From Halomarina pelagica (GTDB lineage Archaea; Halobacteriota; Halobacteria; Halobacteriales; Haloarculaceae): a stretch of DNA of 64,000 nt. The position numbers and the translations under genes were made by a program. Under the pieces are notes generated by a model. The model was not told the origin of the DNA. It did not search any database and saw only the letters and a program-made list of their open reading frames with translations. Every line of letters begins with the position of its first letter. The stretch's first letter is position 1. Shown here one piece after another: positions 1 through 7,887 of the stretch. The stretch spans positions 186,001-250,000 of the forward strand of contig NZ_CP100455.1 in NCBI RefSeq assembly GCF_024228315.1. Direction: 5' to 3'.

Positions 1-38
1 GGACGGTCGGCGACGAGCGTGCGAGGATCGATGCGACC

Positions 39-1028
39 ATGAGCCGGATCAGCGCCCGCTACCTCGCGAAGCGACTCGTCGTGTCGTACCTGACCCTCCT
101 GGTCATCATGACGCTGCTGTTCGTCCTCGTGCGGAGCATGCCGGGGTCGTTCGTCTCGAGCATGGTCTCGCCGCAGACGACGCCGGAACAGATCATGGCC
201 CTCAAGGAGCGGTGGGGGCTCAACGACCCGCTCTGGCAGCAGTACGTCCGGTTCATGGTCAACTACCAGACCGGGAGCTTCGGCCGGTCGACGACGTTCA
301 ACGAACCGGTCTGGAACCTGATCGCCCGGCGGATGCCACGGACGCTGATCCTCTTCGGTGCCGCGTTCGTCGTCGCCTACACCGTCGGGCCGCTGGTCGG
401 GATGTACCTCGGGTGGTGGCGCGGCACCACTCGGGACAAGGCCGTCTTCGGTACGAGCCTGTTCGTCTACTCGATCCCGTCGTTCTGGATCGCGTGGTTG
501 CTGATCTGGCTGTTCAACTACGAACTCGGATGGCTCCCGAGTTCGTACATGGTGACGCAGTTCCAGACGTTCGACTGGACGCCGGTCACGGTCATGGCGG
601 ACGTGCTGAAACACATCGCCCTGCCGCTGTTCAGCGTCGCGGTCGTGGGCTGGGTCGGCGCGATGCTCATCATGCGGCCGTCGATGAACAACGTCGTCGA
701 CGAGGAGTACGTGTTCCTCGCTCGCGCGAAGGGGCTGAGCGAGCGGACCGTCATGATAAAGCACGCCGCCCGGAACGCGCTCATCCCGGTCACGACCGGC
801 GCGGTCATCGCGCTCGCGTTCCTGATCGACGGCGCGGTGATCATCGAGAACGTGTTCTCGTGGCCGGGGATGGGTCAGCTCATCGTCAAGTCCGTGCTCG
901 CCCGCGACTACCCGGTGACCCAGGCGGCGTTCTTCATGCTGGCGATACTCGTAGTCGGCGCGCGGCTGATAACCGACATTCTGTACACGTACCTCGATCC
1001 GCGGATCAAATTCGGGGAGAAACGATAA
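39..1028 (+). CDS. ABC transporter permease, DppB/OppB type
   Basis: Inner subunit of a peptide-type ABC importer; 329 residues from this ATG. The N-terminal membrane helix (about residues 12-32), further helices and the permease loop with its conserved EAR-type stretch (ARAKGLSERTVMIKHAARNAL, about 225-245) that docks the ATPases are all visible. The stop overlaps the start of the next permease (TAATG), so the two are translationally coupled. The reading frame is open to the window edge, so a start upstream of the window cannot be excluded; the ATG at 39 also overlaps a TGA in another frame, as expected if an upstream gene (for example the solute-binding protein) ends there. Substrate is not readable; peptides are the usual cargo. 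Confidence 0.9.
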   Translation: MSRISARYLAKRLVVSYLTLLVIMTLLFVLVRSMPGSFVSSMVSPQTTPEQIMALKERWGLNDPLWQQYVRFMVNYQTGSFGRSTTFNEPVWNLIARRMPRTLILFGAAFVVAYTVGPLVGMYLGWWRGTTRDKAVFGTSLFVYSIPSFWIAWLLIWLFNYELGWLPSSYMVTQFQTFDWTPVTVMADVLKHIALPLFSVAVVGWVGAMLIMRPSMNNVVDEEYVFLARAKGLSERTVMIKHAARNALIPVTTGAVIALAFLIDGAVIIENVFSWPGMGQLIVKSVLARDYPVTQAAFFMLAILVVGARLITDILYTYLDPRIKFGEKR

Positions 1029-1981
1029 TGGCGACTGAACGCGAGACGACACGGTTCGAATCGGTACGGAGTCGGTGGCGGCCGCGCATCGAGCGGTTCC
1101 GCCGCGGCTGGGATCGCTACACTGAACACTGGATGGGCCTCGCGGGGCTGTTCATCCTCGCCGTCTACTGCCTCTGGGCGCTGTTCCCGAGCGTGTTCGC
1201 GCCGCACTCGCCCGACTGGGCGGCCTACGTCGGGACGAGCGGCCGGATGACGCCGGAACAGATCGCGACGTTGCCGCACCCGCCGGCGTTCGGCGATCCG
1301 TTCTTCGCGCCGCTCGGGACGAACTCGACCGGCCAGGGCATCCTCACGCTCCTCGTCTACTCGGCGCGAAACGCCCTCTACATCGGGTTCGCCGCGGGCA
1401 TCCTGTCGAGTCTGGTGGGCGTCCCGCTGGGGTTGATCAGCGGGTACTACGGCGACACCTGGATCGACGAGGCGATCCAGCGGGTCGTCGACGTGATGTA
1501 CGGCCTGCCGTTCCTGCCGTTTCTGATCGTCCTCGTGGCGCTCCGCGGGATCACGACGACGAACATCATCCTCGGGATCGCCATCACGTCCTGGCTCAAC
1601 AACTGCATCGTGATCCGGGGGGAGACCCTCTCGCTCAAGGAGCGCGCCTACGTCGAATCGGCCGTCGTCTCGGGCGCGAGCGACCTCCGGGTGGTGTTCC
1701 GACACATCCTGCCGAACGTGTGGCCGCTCGCGTTCGTCTTCCTCGCGCAGGACGCCGCCTACGCGATCCTCACGCAGGCGGCCCTCGCGTACCTCGGGTT
1801 GGCGGACTTCACCAGCAACTCCTGGGGCATCATGCTCCTGAACGTCAGAAAGGCCGGTCAGATCTTCTCGGCGTGGTGGTGGCTCATCCCGCCGGGGCTC
1901 GCGATCGCCTTCGTCGCGGCGGCGTTCTACTTCATCGGCTTCTCCATGGAAGACGTGACCAATCCGCAACGAGAACCATGA
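1028..1981 (+). CDS. ABC transporter permease, DppC/OppC type
   Basis: Second permease of the importer, 317 residues. A hydrophilic N-terminus (about 35 residues) precedes the first helix, as in DppC. The cytoplasmic loop with the EAR-like motif (KERAYVESAVVSGASDLRV, about 205-225) and the C-terminal helix are present. The ATG overlaps the stop of the previous gene and the stop overlaps the next ATG (ATGA at 1978-1981), so all four genes form one operon. A longer frame beginning at 212 is an out-of-frame shadow of the upstream permease fused to this one. Confidence 0.92.
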   Translation: MATERETTRFESVRSRWRPRIERFRRGWDRYTEHWMGLAGLFILAVYCLWALFPSVFAPHSPDWAAYVGTSGRMTPEQIATLPHPPAFGDPFFAPLGTNSTGQGILTLLVYSARNALYIGFAAGILSSLVGVPLGLISGYYGDTWIDEAIQRVVDVMYGLPFLPFLIVLVALRGITTTNIILGIAITSWLNNCIVIRGETLSLKERAYVESAVVSGASDLRVVFRHILPNVWPLAFVFLAQDAAYAILTQAALAYLGLADFTSNSWGIMLLNVRKAGQIFSAWWWLIPPGLAIAFVAAAFYFIGFSMEDVTNPQREP

Positions 1982-3147
1982 CGCTGCTCGACGTACACGA
2001 CCTCGACGTCCGGTACGACACGGGCGAGGGAACGGTCCACGCGGTCGACGGCGTGAGCTTCAGCGTCGATCACGGCGAGACGTTCGGCCTCGTCGGGGAG
2101 TCCGGGAGCGGGAAGACGACCCTGGGCATGGCGATCCTCCAGTTGCTCGACCGCAACGGGCGGATCGCGAGCGGCGAGGTCTGGTTCGACGCCGTCCCGC
2201 CGGCGTGGGAGGGCCCGGACGGCTCGCCGCGGCCGGAGGTCGTCGAGGACGACCGGTACCCGGTCCGCGAGGACGGGATGGTGAACCTCGCGGCGCTGTC
2301 GGACGAACTGATGCGCGACCTCCGCTGGCGCAACGTCGCGCTCGTCCCCCAGAGCGCGATGAACGCGCTCAACCCCGTCTACCGGGTCGGCGACCAGATC
2401 ACCGAGGCGATCCACCGCCACGAGCCGGGGACGAGCCAGTCGGCGGCCGACGAGCGCGCGCGCGACCTGCTCGAACGCGTCGGCATCGACCCCGACCGCG
2501 CCGACGACTACGCCCACCAGTACTCCGGCGGGATGAAACAGCGCGCGGTGATCGCGATGGCGATCGCGTGCGACCCCGACCTGCTCATCGCCGACGAGCC
2601 GACGACGGGGCTCGACGTGATCGTCCAGGACCGCCTGCTCGACGAACTCGACGCGCTCCAGGCGGAGTTCGACCTCTCGATCCTCGTCGTGAGCCACGAC
2701 ATCAGCGTCATGTCCGACGTCTGTGACCGGCTGGCGGTGATGTACGGCGGGAAGATCATGGAGAGCGGGACGACGCGCGAGGTCATCGCCGAACCGGCGA
2801 ACCCCTACACGCTCGGGCTGAAGAACGCGTTCCCGACCGTCTCGGGCCGCCAGAAACGCCTCGTCTCGATCCCGGGCACCCCGCCGACGCTCCGCGAACC
2901 GCCCCAACAGTGTCAATTTATCGACCGGTGTCCGTTCGCGGTCGAGGAGTGCGAGACGGCACACCCGCCGTCGTACGACGTGGAGGAGGCCGGGGGCGGG
3001 GCCGGGACCGGGGGCGGCCGCCCCGACGGGACGGCGGACGATCGGACGCATCGCACCGCGTGTTACCGCGTGAACGAACTCGACGCGATTCGAGCGCGAG
3101 CGAGCGACGAGGAGACATGGCGAGCACTAACCGACGAGAGCCGCTGA
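1978..3147 (+). CDS. ABC transporter ATPase, DppD/OppD type
   Basis: First nucleotide-binding subunit, 389 residues. Visible motifs are Walker A GESGSGKTT (about 40-48), a Q-loop (VPQSAMNALNP), the signature YSGGMKQRA, Walker B LLIADEPTTGLD and the H-loop (SHD). The C-terminus has the oligopeptide/dipeptide ABC extension with Cys residues (QCQFIDRCPFAVEEC) that in relatives can bind an iron-sulfur cluster. An insertion after Walker A (about residues 65-105) is longer than in bacterial DppD. The final ~40 residues are Gly/Asp-rich and poorly conserved. It overlaps the downstream ATPase start by 31 nt. Confidence 0.92.
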   Translation: MTLLDVHDLDVRYDTGEGTVHAVDGVSFSVDHGETFGLVGESGSGKTTLGMAILQLLDRNGRIASGEVWFDAVPPAWEGPDGSPRPEVVEDDRYPVREDGMVNLAALSDELMRDLRWRNVALVPQSAMNALNPVYRVGDQITEAIHRHEPGTSQSAADERARDLLERVGIDPDRADDYAHQYSGGMKQRAVIAMAIACDPDLLIADEPTTGLDVIVQDRLLDELDALQAEFDLSILVVSHDISVMSDVCDRLAVMYGGKIMESGTTREVIAEPANPYTLGLKNAFPTVSGRQKRLVSIPGTPPTLREPPQQCQFIDRCPFAVEECETAHPPSYDVEEAGGGAGTGGGRPDGTADDRTHRTACYRVNELDAIRARASDEETWRALTDESR

Positions 3148-4601
3148 CGGACCGAGAGTCGAACCGAACGCCACCGTCCGACCGCGCGGACGACCCCGAC
3201 CGCGCGGATCGCGGCCGGAGCCGCGACGAGCGGCCGCTGGTCGAGGTCGACGGGTTGACGAAGCACTTCGGGACGAGCCGCGGCGTCGTGGATCGGCTCC
3301 TCGGACGCGAGCCGGAACCCGTCCGGGCGGTCGACGACGTGAGCTTCACCATCGAGCGGGGCGACGTCCTGGGGATCGCCGGCGAGTCGGGGTGCGGGAA
3401 GACGACGCTCGTGAAGCTGCTCGTCCGCCTGCACGCCCCGACCGACGGGACGATCACCTTCGACGGTCGGGACCTCGCGACCCTCTCGGGGGAGGACGAG
3501 CGCTCGTTCAGACGGCGCGTCCAGATGATCTTCCAGGACCCCTTCGAGAGCCTCAACCCGCGGATGACGGTGCTCGACGCGGTCCTGGAACCGCTCCGGA
3601 TCAACGACGTGGGCGACTCGCATCGGGAGCGGCGGGAGCGCGTCGAGGAGGTCCTGAACGACGTCGGGCTCGCGCCGGCCGAGGCCTACCTCGACTCCTT
3701 CCCGCGCAACCTCTCCGGCGGCGAACGCCAGCGCGTCGCCATCGCCCGCGCGCTCGTCGTGGATCCGGACTTCGTCGTCTGCGACGAACCCGTCTCGATG
3801 CTCGACGTGTCGATCCGGGCCGGCGTGTTGAACCTGATGAAGCGCCTCCAGGACGAGTACGGCCTCACCTACGTCTTCGTCAGCCACGACCTCTCGCTCA
3901 TTCGGTACATGTGCGATCGGACCGCGATCATGTACCTCGGCGAGATCGTAGAGCAGGGCCCGACCGAGTCGGTGGTGGAGGACCCGAAACATCCCTACAC
4001 CCAGGCGCTGTTCGACGCGGTCCCGGAGGCGACGCCGGACGCGGAGCGCACCCGCGCGAACGTCACCGGCGAGGTGCCGAGCCCGCGCGATCCGCCGGTC
4101 GGGTGTCGCTTCCACCCCCGGTGCGCGCACGTGATCCCCCCCGACGACTGGACGGGCAGTCAGGACGCCTTCCGGCGGGCGTTCCAGTTCAAGCTCCGCG
4201 TGACCGCGCGCGACGTGGACGCGGAACTCAACGAGGGCGGCGGGACGACCGATCGCGATCCGGTCGGGGCGCTGCTCGCCCGCGAACTCGCGCTCGACCT
4301 CCCCGAGGAACACGCCATCGCCGGCGAGCGGGGCGGCGACGGGCGGGTCGATCCCGCGGCGCTCGATCTGCCCCCGTCGGTGCGGTCGGCGCTCGAGGAC
4401 GCCGCCGAGGCGGTCCTCGCGGGCGAGTACCGGCGAGCAGAGGCGGCCCTCGACGGACACGTCACGTCGGTGTGCGAGCGGAGGCACCCCGAACTCCGGT
4501 CGGCCGACGGCCAGATCGCCGCCTGCCACCGCTACGAAACCGACGAAACCGACGAAACCGACGCCGACCCGTCGGGGAGCGCCGCCGGGTCAGTCGACTG
4601 A
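3117..4601 (+). CDS. ABC transporter ATPase, DppF/OppF type, with long C-terminal extension
   Basis: Second nucleotide-binding subunit, 494 residues; the start inside the end of the previous ATPase fits a haloarchaeal acidic N-terminus. Walker A GESGCGKTT, signature LSGGERQRV, Walker B VVCDEPVSMLD and H-loop SHD are intact. The Cys-containing oligopeptide-transporter segment (GCRFHPRCAHVIPP) is followed by about 130 extra residues absent from typical OppF (about 350). These contain no motif I recognise but end in a Cys (CHRYETDE), so the extension may complete the Cys cluster. It closes the operon; a T-run follows within 20 nt. The last codons are a DNA microrepeat encoding TDE. Confidence 0.9.
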   Translation: MASTNRREPLTDRESNRTPPSDRADDPDRADRGRSRDERPLVEVDGLTKHFGTSRGVVDRLLGREPEPVRAVDDVSFTIERGDVLGIAGESGCGKTTLVKLLVRLHAPTDGTITFDGRDLATLSGEDERSFRRRVQMIFQDPFESLNPRMTVLDAVLEPLRINDVGDSHRERRERVEEVLNDVGLAPAEAYLDSFPRNLSGGERQRVAIARALVVDPDFVVCDEPVSMLDVSIRAGVLNLMKRLQDEYGLTYVFVSHDLSLIRYMCDRTAIMYLGEIVEQGPTESVVEDPKHPYTQALFDAVPEATPDAERTRANVTGEVPSPRDPPVGCRFHPRCAHVIPPDDWTGSQDAFRRAFQFKLRVTARDVDAELNEGGGTTDRDPVGALLARELALDLPEEHAIAGERGGDGRVDPAALDLPPSVRSALEDAAEAVLAGEYRRAEAALDGHVTSVCERRHPELRSADGQIAACHRYETDETDETDADPSGSAAGSVD

Positions 4602-4608
4602 TCCACCG

Positions 4609-4621
4609 CCGTCGGTTTTTT
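4609..4621 (+). terminator. T-run terminator after the ABC operon
   Basis: A GC-rich stretch followed by six T residues (4616-4621), 15 nt after the last stop of the ABC operon, fits archaeal intrinsic termination. The same AT-rich spot lies about 27 nt upstream of the GTG at 4646 and may double as its TATA element. Confidence 0.5.
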
Positions 4622-4645
4622 ATCGATACCGGGCGAGGACGAGTC

Positions 4646-4906
4646 GTGTCGAGAGATACCCCCCGGCCGGAGCGATCGGCTCGCGAGCGCGGTACGTACG
4701 CCCGCCACGGCGACGACCCGACGCTCGCGAGTTACCTCTCGTCGCTGCTGTTTCTCCTCTCGGTGCCGGGGGCCATCGCGCTCGCGTACGGCGGGCACTG
4801 GGCGGGGCTCTACCCCTACGCCGGCGTCGTCCCCGCGTTCGGCCTCGTCCTCGCGGGCGTGATCGTCGTCGCGTTCGCGGCGATGGCCGTCCGCAGGCGG
4901 GCGTGA
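4646..4906 (+). CDS. Small membrane protein, two predicted helices, unknown function
   Basis: 86 residues from a GTG that sits about 27 nt behind a T/A-rich element, as expected for a leaderless haloarchaeal gene. A charged N-terminus of about 30 residues is followed by two hydrophobic segments (about 30-50 and 58-80) joined by a Gly/Tyr-rich loop, then an Arg-rich tail. Third positions are almost all G or C, supporting coding. I do not recognise the family. It has its own promoter and is not part of the ABC operon. Confidence 0.65.
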   Translation: MSRDTPRPERSARERGTYARHGDDPTLASYLSSLLFLLSVPGAIALAYGGHWAGLYPYAGVVPAFGLVLAGVIVVAFAAMAVRRRA

Positions 4907-4931
4907 CCCTCCTCGACCGCCCGGTCGGGAA

Positions 4932-5147
4932 CTACCGGACCGTCTCGGCTCGAACGAGTGAGTAGAATAACAGCCCGCCTGCGCCGGCGAGCAGCGCGAA
5001 CTGGAGACGGGTGACGTCGTCTCCCGGCGCGAGCGAGAAACTCACGATGCTGTACGCGAAGAGCGCGTACGCCGTCGCGACCGAGAGCAGGAGTCGATTG
5101 GTCCGGTCACGGAGAACGCGATACGTCCGGTCGCGGAGGTCACCCAT
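4932..5147 (-). CDS. Small two-helix membrane protein, unknown
   Basis: 71 residues. A basic amphipathic N-terminus (about 1-18) precedes two hydrophobic segments (about 20-38 and 48-66) separated by a short acidic loop. Codon use is typical of the neighbours. Similar tiny membrane proteins are common in haloarchaea; no function can be assigned. It converges with the gene ending at 4906. Confidence 0.6.
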   Translation of the reverse strand: MGDLRDRTYRVLRDRTNRLLLSVATAYALFAYSIVSFSLAPGDDVTRLQFALLAGAGGLLFYSLVRAETVR

Positions 5148-5300
5148 GAGGGGTGTACGGGCGTCGTGCGGTTAAACGTCCGCGGTGGCGCGAGCGCCGG
5201 TCCGGTCCGACGGCGCGCCGGGTCGTGCGAACGCGCCGTCCCCTCGCGGGACGGTACTGGCCGGGGCAGCGGTCGCCGCCCTCGCTCCGCCGCTCCGCGG

Positions 5301-5546
5301 TCAGTACGCGAACCGCATGAACCCCCGCCAGCCGAGATACCCCACCACCAGCGCGCCGAGACCCGCGGCGACGACCACGAGCGACCCCGCGTCGGTGAGC
5401 GACACCGTCGGGTTCAGATCGAAGTACAGGGTGACCCCCAGCATCGTGAAGATGTACCCGACGACGACGCCGAGGACGCCGAGCGCGAGCGACGCGAAGC
5501 CGAGGGCCCCCCTCGTCTCGGCCGGGATCCGCTGTCGTGTTGCCAT
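5301..5546 (-). CDS. Small membrane protein, unknown
   Basis: 81 residues, two long hydrophobic segments (about 14-38 and 55-75) with an acidic loop between. The ATG is followed by a basic stretch, giving an inside-positive topology. An AT-rich stretch (about 5546-5580) lies directly upstream. No known domain is recognised; it stands in a series of three consecutive minus-strand small membrane genes (4932-5932) that are separately spaced. Confidence 0.65.
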   Translation of the reverse strand: MATRQRIPAETRGALGFASLALGVLGVVVGYIFTMLGVTLYFDLNPTVSLTDAGSLVVVAAGLGALVVGYLGWRGFMRFAY

Positions 5547-5584
5547 ATATCATCGTCGAACCGTACTGTTGTAAAACCTGAGGA

Positions 5585-5932
5585 TCACCCGCCGTCCCCA
5601 CGATCCCGCTCCCGCTCGGCCAGCCGCCGCACGCTCGCCTCGTCGAGCGGGGAGCGCTCCGGGTCGAACGTCCCGGTCGCCTCCCGCTCTCCCGTCTCCG
5701 CTTCGGTGCGATCGGTGTTCCGAGAACCGCCCAGCCTGTCCTCGGGAGAGACGCGCCATCGACGGCCGAGCGCGATGCCGGCGACGCCGAAGAGCAACCG
5801 GAACACCGCGGCGGGGGACGTGATCGCGTACTCGGCCGTGACGACCGCCCCGTGGAGCGCGTCGCCGACCAGCAGCGCGCCGAGGAGCAGACAGAGGGAA
5901 CTCGCGAACGCCAGCGTGCGCTTCGATACCAC
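5585..5932 (-). CDS. Small membrane protein with acidic/Arg-rich tail, unknown
   Basis: 115 residues from a GTG. Two hydrophobic helices occupy about residues 7-28 and 34-56; the rest is a polar, charged, probably disordered cytoplasmic tail. High third-position GC supports coding, although overlapping frames on the same strand are also open. Function unknown. Confidence 0.5.
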   Translation of the reverse strand: MVSKRTLAFASSLCLLLGALLVGDALHGAVVTAEYAITSPAAVFRLLFGVAGIALGRRWRVSPEDRLGGSRNTDRTEAETGEREATGTFDPERSPLDEASVRRLAERERDRGDGG

Positions 5933-6074
5933 GACGGGAAGACGGACGCCGACGGCAAAAAGCCACTCACTCGACGCTCTGCGGACGCCGAGACGTTTCG
6001 AGGAACCGGCCGACGGTCGTCGCGAGACGCGTCGCGTCGTTCACGATCGCGAGGTGTCGAGGCACCCCGACGAG

Positions 6075-6485
6075 TCAGCGATCGGGCCGCGGGGCGTCCT
6101 CGTACCGTCGAACGGCGTCCGTCTTCTCCACCTTCGCATAAATAGCGCGCAGGGTCTCCTCCGCGCGCAGCAGCTTGTGGGCCTCGAGGAACCGGCGTCC
6201 CTCCTCGCTCAGCCCGTAGAACGTGTACGGGAGGTCGTTGCGTCGCCGGTCGCGTGGAAGCACGGCTTCCTCGACGATGCCCGCGTCGACGAGGCGCTGG
6301 AGGTGCTGACGGATCGTCGTCCGACTCTTGCTCGGATTCACGTAGTCGAGTTCCTTCAGCGTCGGTAACTGCGCGGGATGACCCAGGATGTCCTGTATCA
6401 ACGAGAATCGCGTCTCCTGAGTGACGAGGTGCAGGCGTTCGCGCTCACGGGCGAGGTCGGCCGGGGAGTGGTCGGAGGCGCTCAT
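6075..6485 (-). CDS. Winged helix-turn-helix transcriptional regulator
   Basis: 136 residues. An N-terminal helix region (RERERLHLVTQETRFSLIQ) precedes a wHTH core: TLKELDYVNP, the recognition helix around SKSRTTIRQHLQRLVDAGIV (about 50-72), and a wing with a Tyr/Phe pair (PYTFYGLSEEGRRFL). This layout is shared by ArsR/MarR-like haloarchaeal regulators. It is divergent from the gene at 6607; two perfect palindromes lie in the 121 bp between them and are the obvious operators. No metal-binding Cys is present, so the effector is not readable. Confidence 0.85.
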   Translation of the reverse strand: MSASDHSPADLARERERLHLVTQETRFSLIQDILGHPAQLPTLKELDYVNPSKSRTTIRQHLQRLVDAGIVEEAVLPRDRRRNDLPYTFYGLSEEGRRFLEAHKLLRAEETLRAIYAKVEKTDAVRRYEDAPRPDR

Positions 6486-6510
6486 TACGCACTGATACGA
6501 CTACTTCGTT

Positions 6511-6558
6511 CAAAAGCGTTTTGCTCATGGGCGAATCATTAGAAAGCGAAACGCTTTC
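6511..6558. promoter_or_regulatory. Two palindromes in a divergent promoter
   Basis: CAAAAGCGTTTTG (6511-6523, 5-bp arms around GCG) and GAAAGCGAAACGCTTTC (6542-6558, 7-bp arms around AAA) share the half-site AAAGCG/CGCTTT. They lie between the divergent starts at 6485 (regulator) and 6607. Binding by the wHTH protein is inferred from position only. Confidence 0.6.
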
Positions 6559-6606
6559 CGATGCGGTCCGTAACCTTGACGGTTCGTTGCGGAGTCGGCT
6601 CGGGCG

Positions 6607-7203
6607 ATGGACGAAGAGCCCGCAGTCACCGTAGAGGAACTCGCCGAGAGGGCCGACGAGTACCTCCACGATCAATCGCTCACGCCGGAGGAATACGAGG
6701 CACTCAAACGCAGTGTCGCCGAACTCGCTCCGATCTTCACGACTGAGCGCGCCTGTTTCGTCCTTGGGAGTTACGGAAAATCCGAGATTCGACGCCTCCA
6801 ACTCGTGAAAGATCGCCTCAACCGCCGGGCGAACACGTACGCGTTTCTGATGGTCGACGTACGGAGCGAGTGGACGAACACCTACGTCAAGTTCCGCGTA
6901 CTGGCGGATTACACGGACCTCATCGTGGGCGTCGCCGAGCACGCTCGCGGCGGATTCCTCGTCGAACAGGGCTACTTCACCGCTCTCGAGGAGTACTTCA
7001 CGAAGACGTACGTCTTCGAGCGCGACTACGACGCGCTCGCTCCGGACGATCTCGATACGGATGTCGATCCCGAGCACCCGTACAGCGGCATGCAGACGTC
7101 GATTTTCGATATGCTCGCGAACGCTGGGCGCCTCTGCAAGTGGGTGACCGAAGACGACCTCGTCGACTGTACCGACGGACTCCCCCGGGCGCTCGAACGG
7201 TGA
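6607..7203 (+). CDS. Rossmann-like protein, possibly TIR/deoxyribosyltransferase-like, paired with a wHTH regulator
   Basis: 198 residues, soluble. Residues 1-45 are an acidic helical segment. From about 50 a Rossmann-like alternation appears: strand CFVLGSYG, helix with EIRRLQLVKDRLN, strand TYAFLMVDV, a conserved-looking EWTNTYVKFR stretch, strand DLIVGVAEH and the segment GGFLVEQGY. The last resembles the catalytic-Glu region of nucleoside deoxyribosyltransferase- or TIR-like folds. This is a fold impression, not a proven homology. It is divergent from the wHTH gene at 6075-6485 and shares its palindromic promoter. A nucleotide-processing or stress/defence role is conceivable but unproven. 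Confidence 0.55.
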   Translation: MDEEPAVTVEELAERADEYLHDQSLTPEEYEALKRSVAELAPIFTTERACFVLGSYGKSEIRRLQLVKDRLNRRANTYAFLMVDVRSEWTNTYVKFRVLADYTDLIVGVAEHARGGFLVEQGYFTALEEYFTKTYVFERDYDALAPDDLDTDVDPEHPYSGMQTSIFDMLANAGRLCKWVTEDDLVDCTDGLPRALER

Positions 7204-7513
7204 GTCGCCCGTCGAGTGACTCGACACCCTCGATACCGACAGCGTGTACACCGCTGCGGGCGTTTCTCGGGATGAACCTGTCAGTTATTAAAACGGCGGT
7301 CGAACGTCCCGCCCGAGCGCGGCTAGTCGGTTCGATGAGAGACGAGTCGAGTCGGGTACGCTCACGTACGGTGCCTCGCTCGGCGCGTCCCTGACGCAGC
7401 GCTCCGGACGTTCGGGGGCGTCCGGCGGAGCGCGTTCTCGTCCACGAGCGAGACGTCAGATCGCCGATCGACGTGGAGACGACCGACAGCGCCGGTTTCG
7501 CTCGCGGCGTGCG
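7204..7513. other. Gene-free interval
   Basis: About 310 bp with no frame of convincing codon bias. A short AT-rich patch near 7285-7295 is the only visible feature; it could serve as a promoter element but has no gene at the right distance. Confidence 0.4.
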
Positions 7514-7720
7514 TCAGTCCGCGATCGAGTCGAGTTTCCTCACGACCCTCGCGTAGACGTCGAGTGCGCAGTACCAGTCCGCCTCGACCATCGCGTCGAG
7601 CGCCGCGCGCGTCGGCGGCGCTGACCGCCCCCGCGTGGCGATCGACAGGACGGGATAGGCCGTTCCCCGAGTCGTGATTCCCTCGGTCGCCGCGACGTCG
7701 CGGCCGTACGTCTCGTCCAT
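7514..7720 (-). pseudogene. C-terminal remnant of a PIN-type toxin (DUF3368-like)
   Basis: 68 residues beginning MDETYGRDVAATEGI and ending in the WYC-x-LDVYARVVRKLDSIAD pattern typical of the C-terminus of DUF3368/PIN-domain nucleases of VapC-like toxin-antitoxin pairs. The full family is about 150-170 residues; the N-terminal half with the first catalytic Asp residues is missing, and no antitoxin gene precedes it. About 16 further codons upstream (to about 7770) stay in frame but have lost similarity. Likely inactive. Confidence 0.6.
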
Positions 7721-7887
7721 CACGGCGACGCTTCGAGCGCACTGGACACACCGTGTCGAACCCCCTCCCGAATCCGGCGGTACTCCCGCTCGGCCACCGA
7801 TGCCCGATGACCGCGACGGAGCGGCGGGGAGCGTCGCGTACGACCGGGCGGTGGGACCGACGCCCGTCGACTGCGATCTGCCGTCGG

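Noticed and set aside
908..4529. Long minus-strand ORFs opposite the ABC operon (up to 488 codons)
   Set aside because: They mirror the plus-strand genes, are Arg/Asp/His-rich and match no protein; typical antisense openness at high GC.
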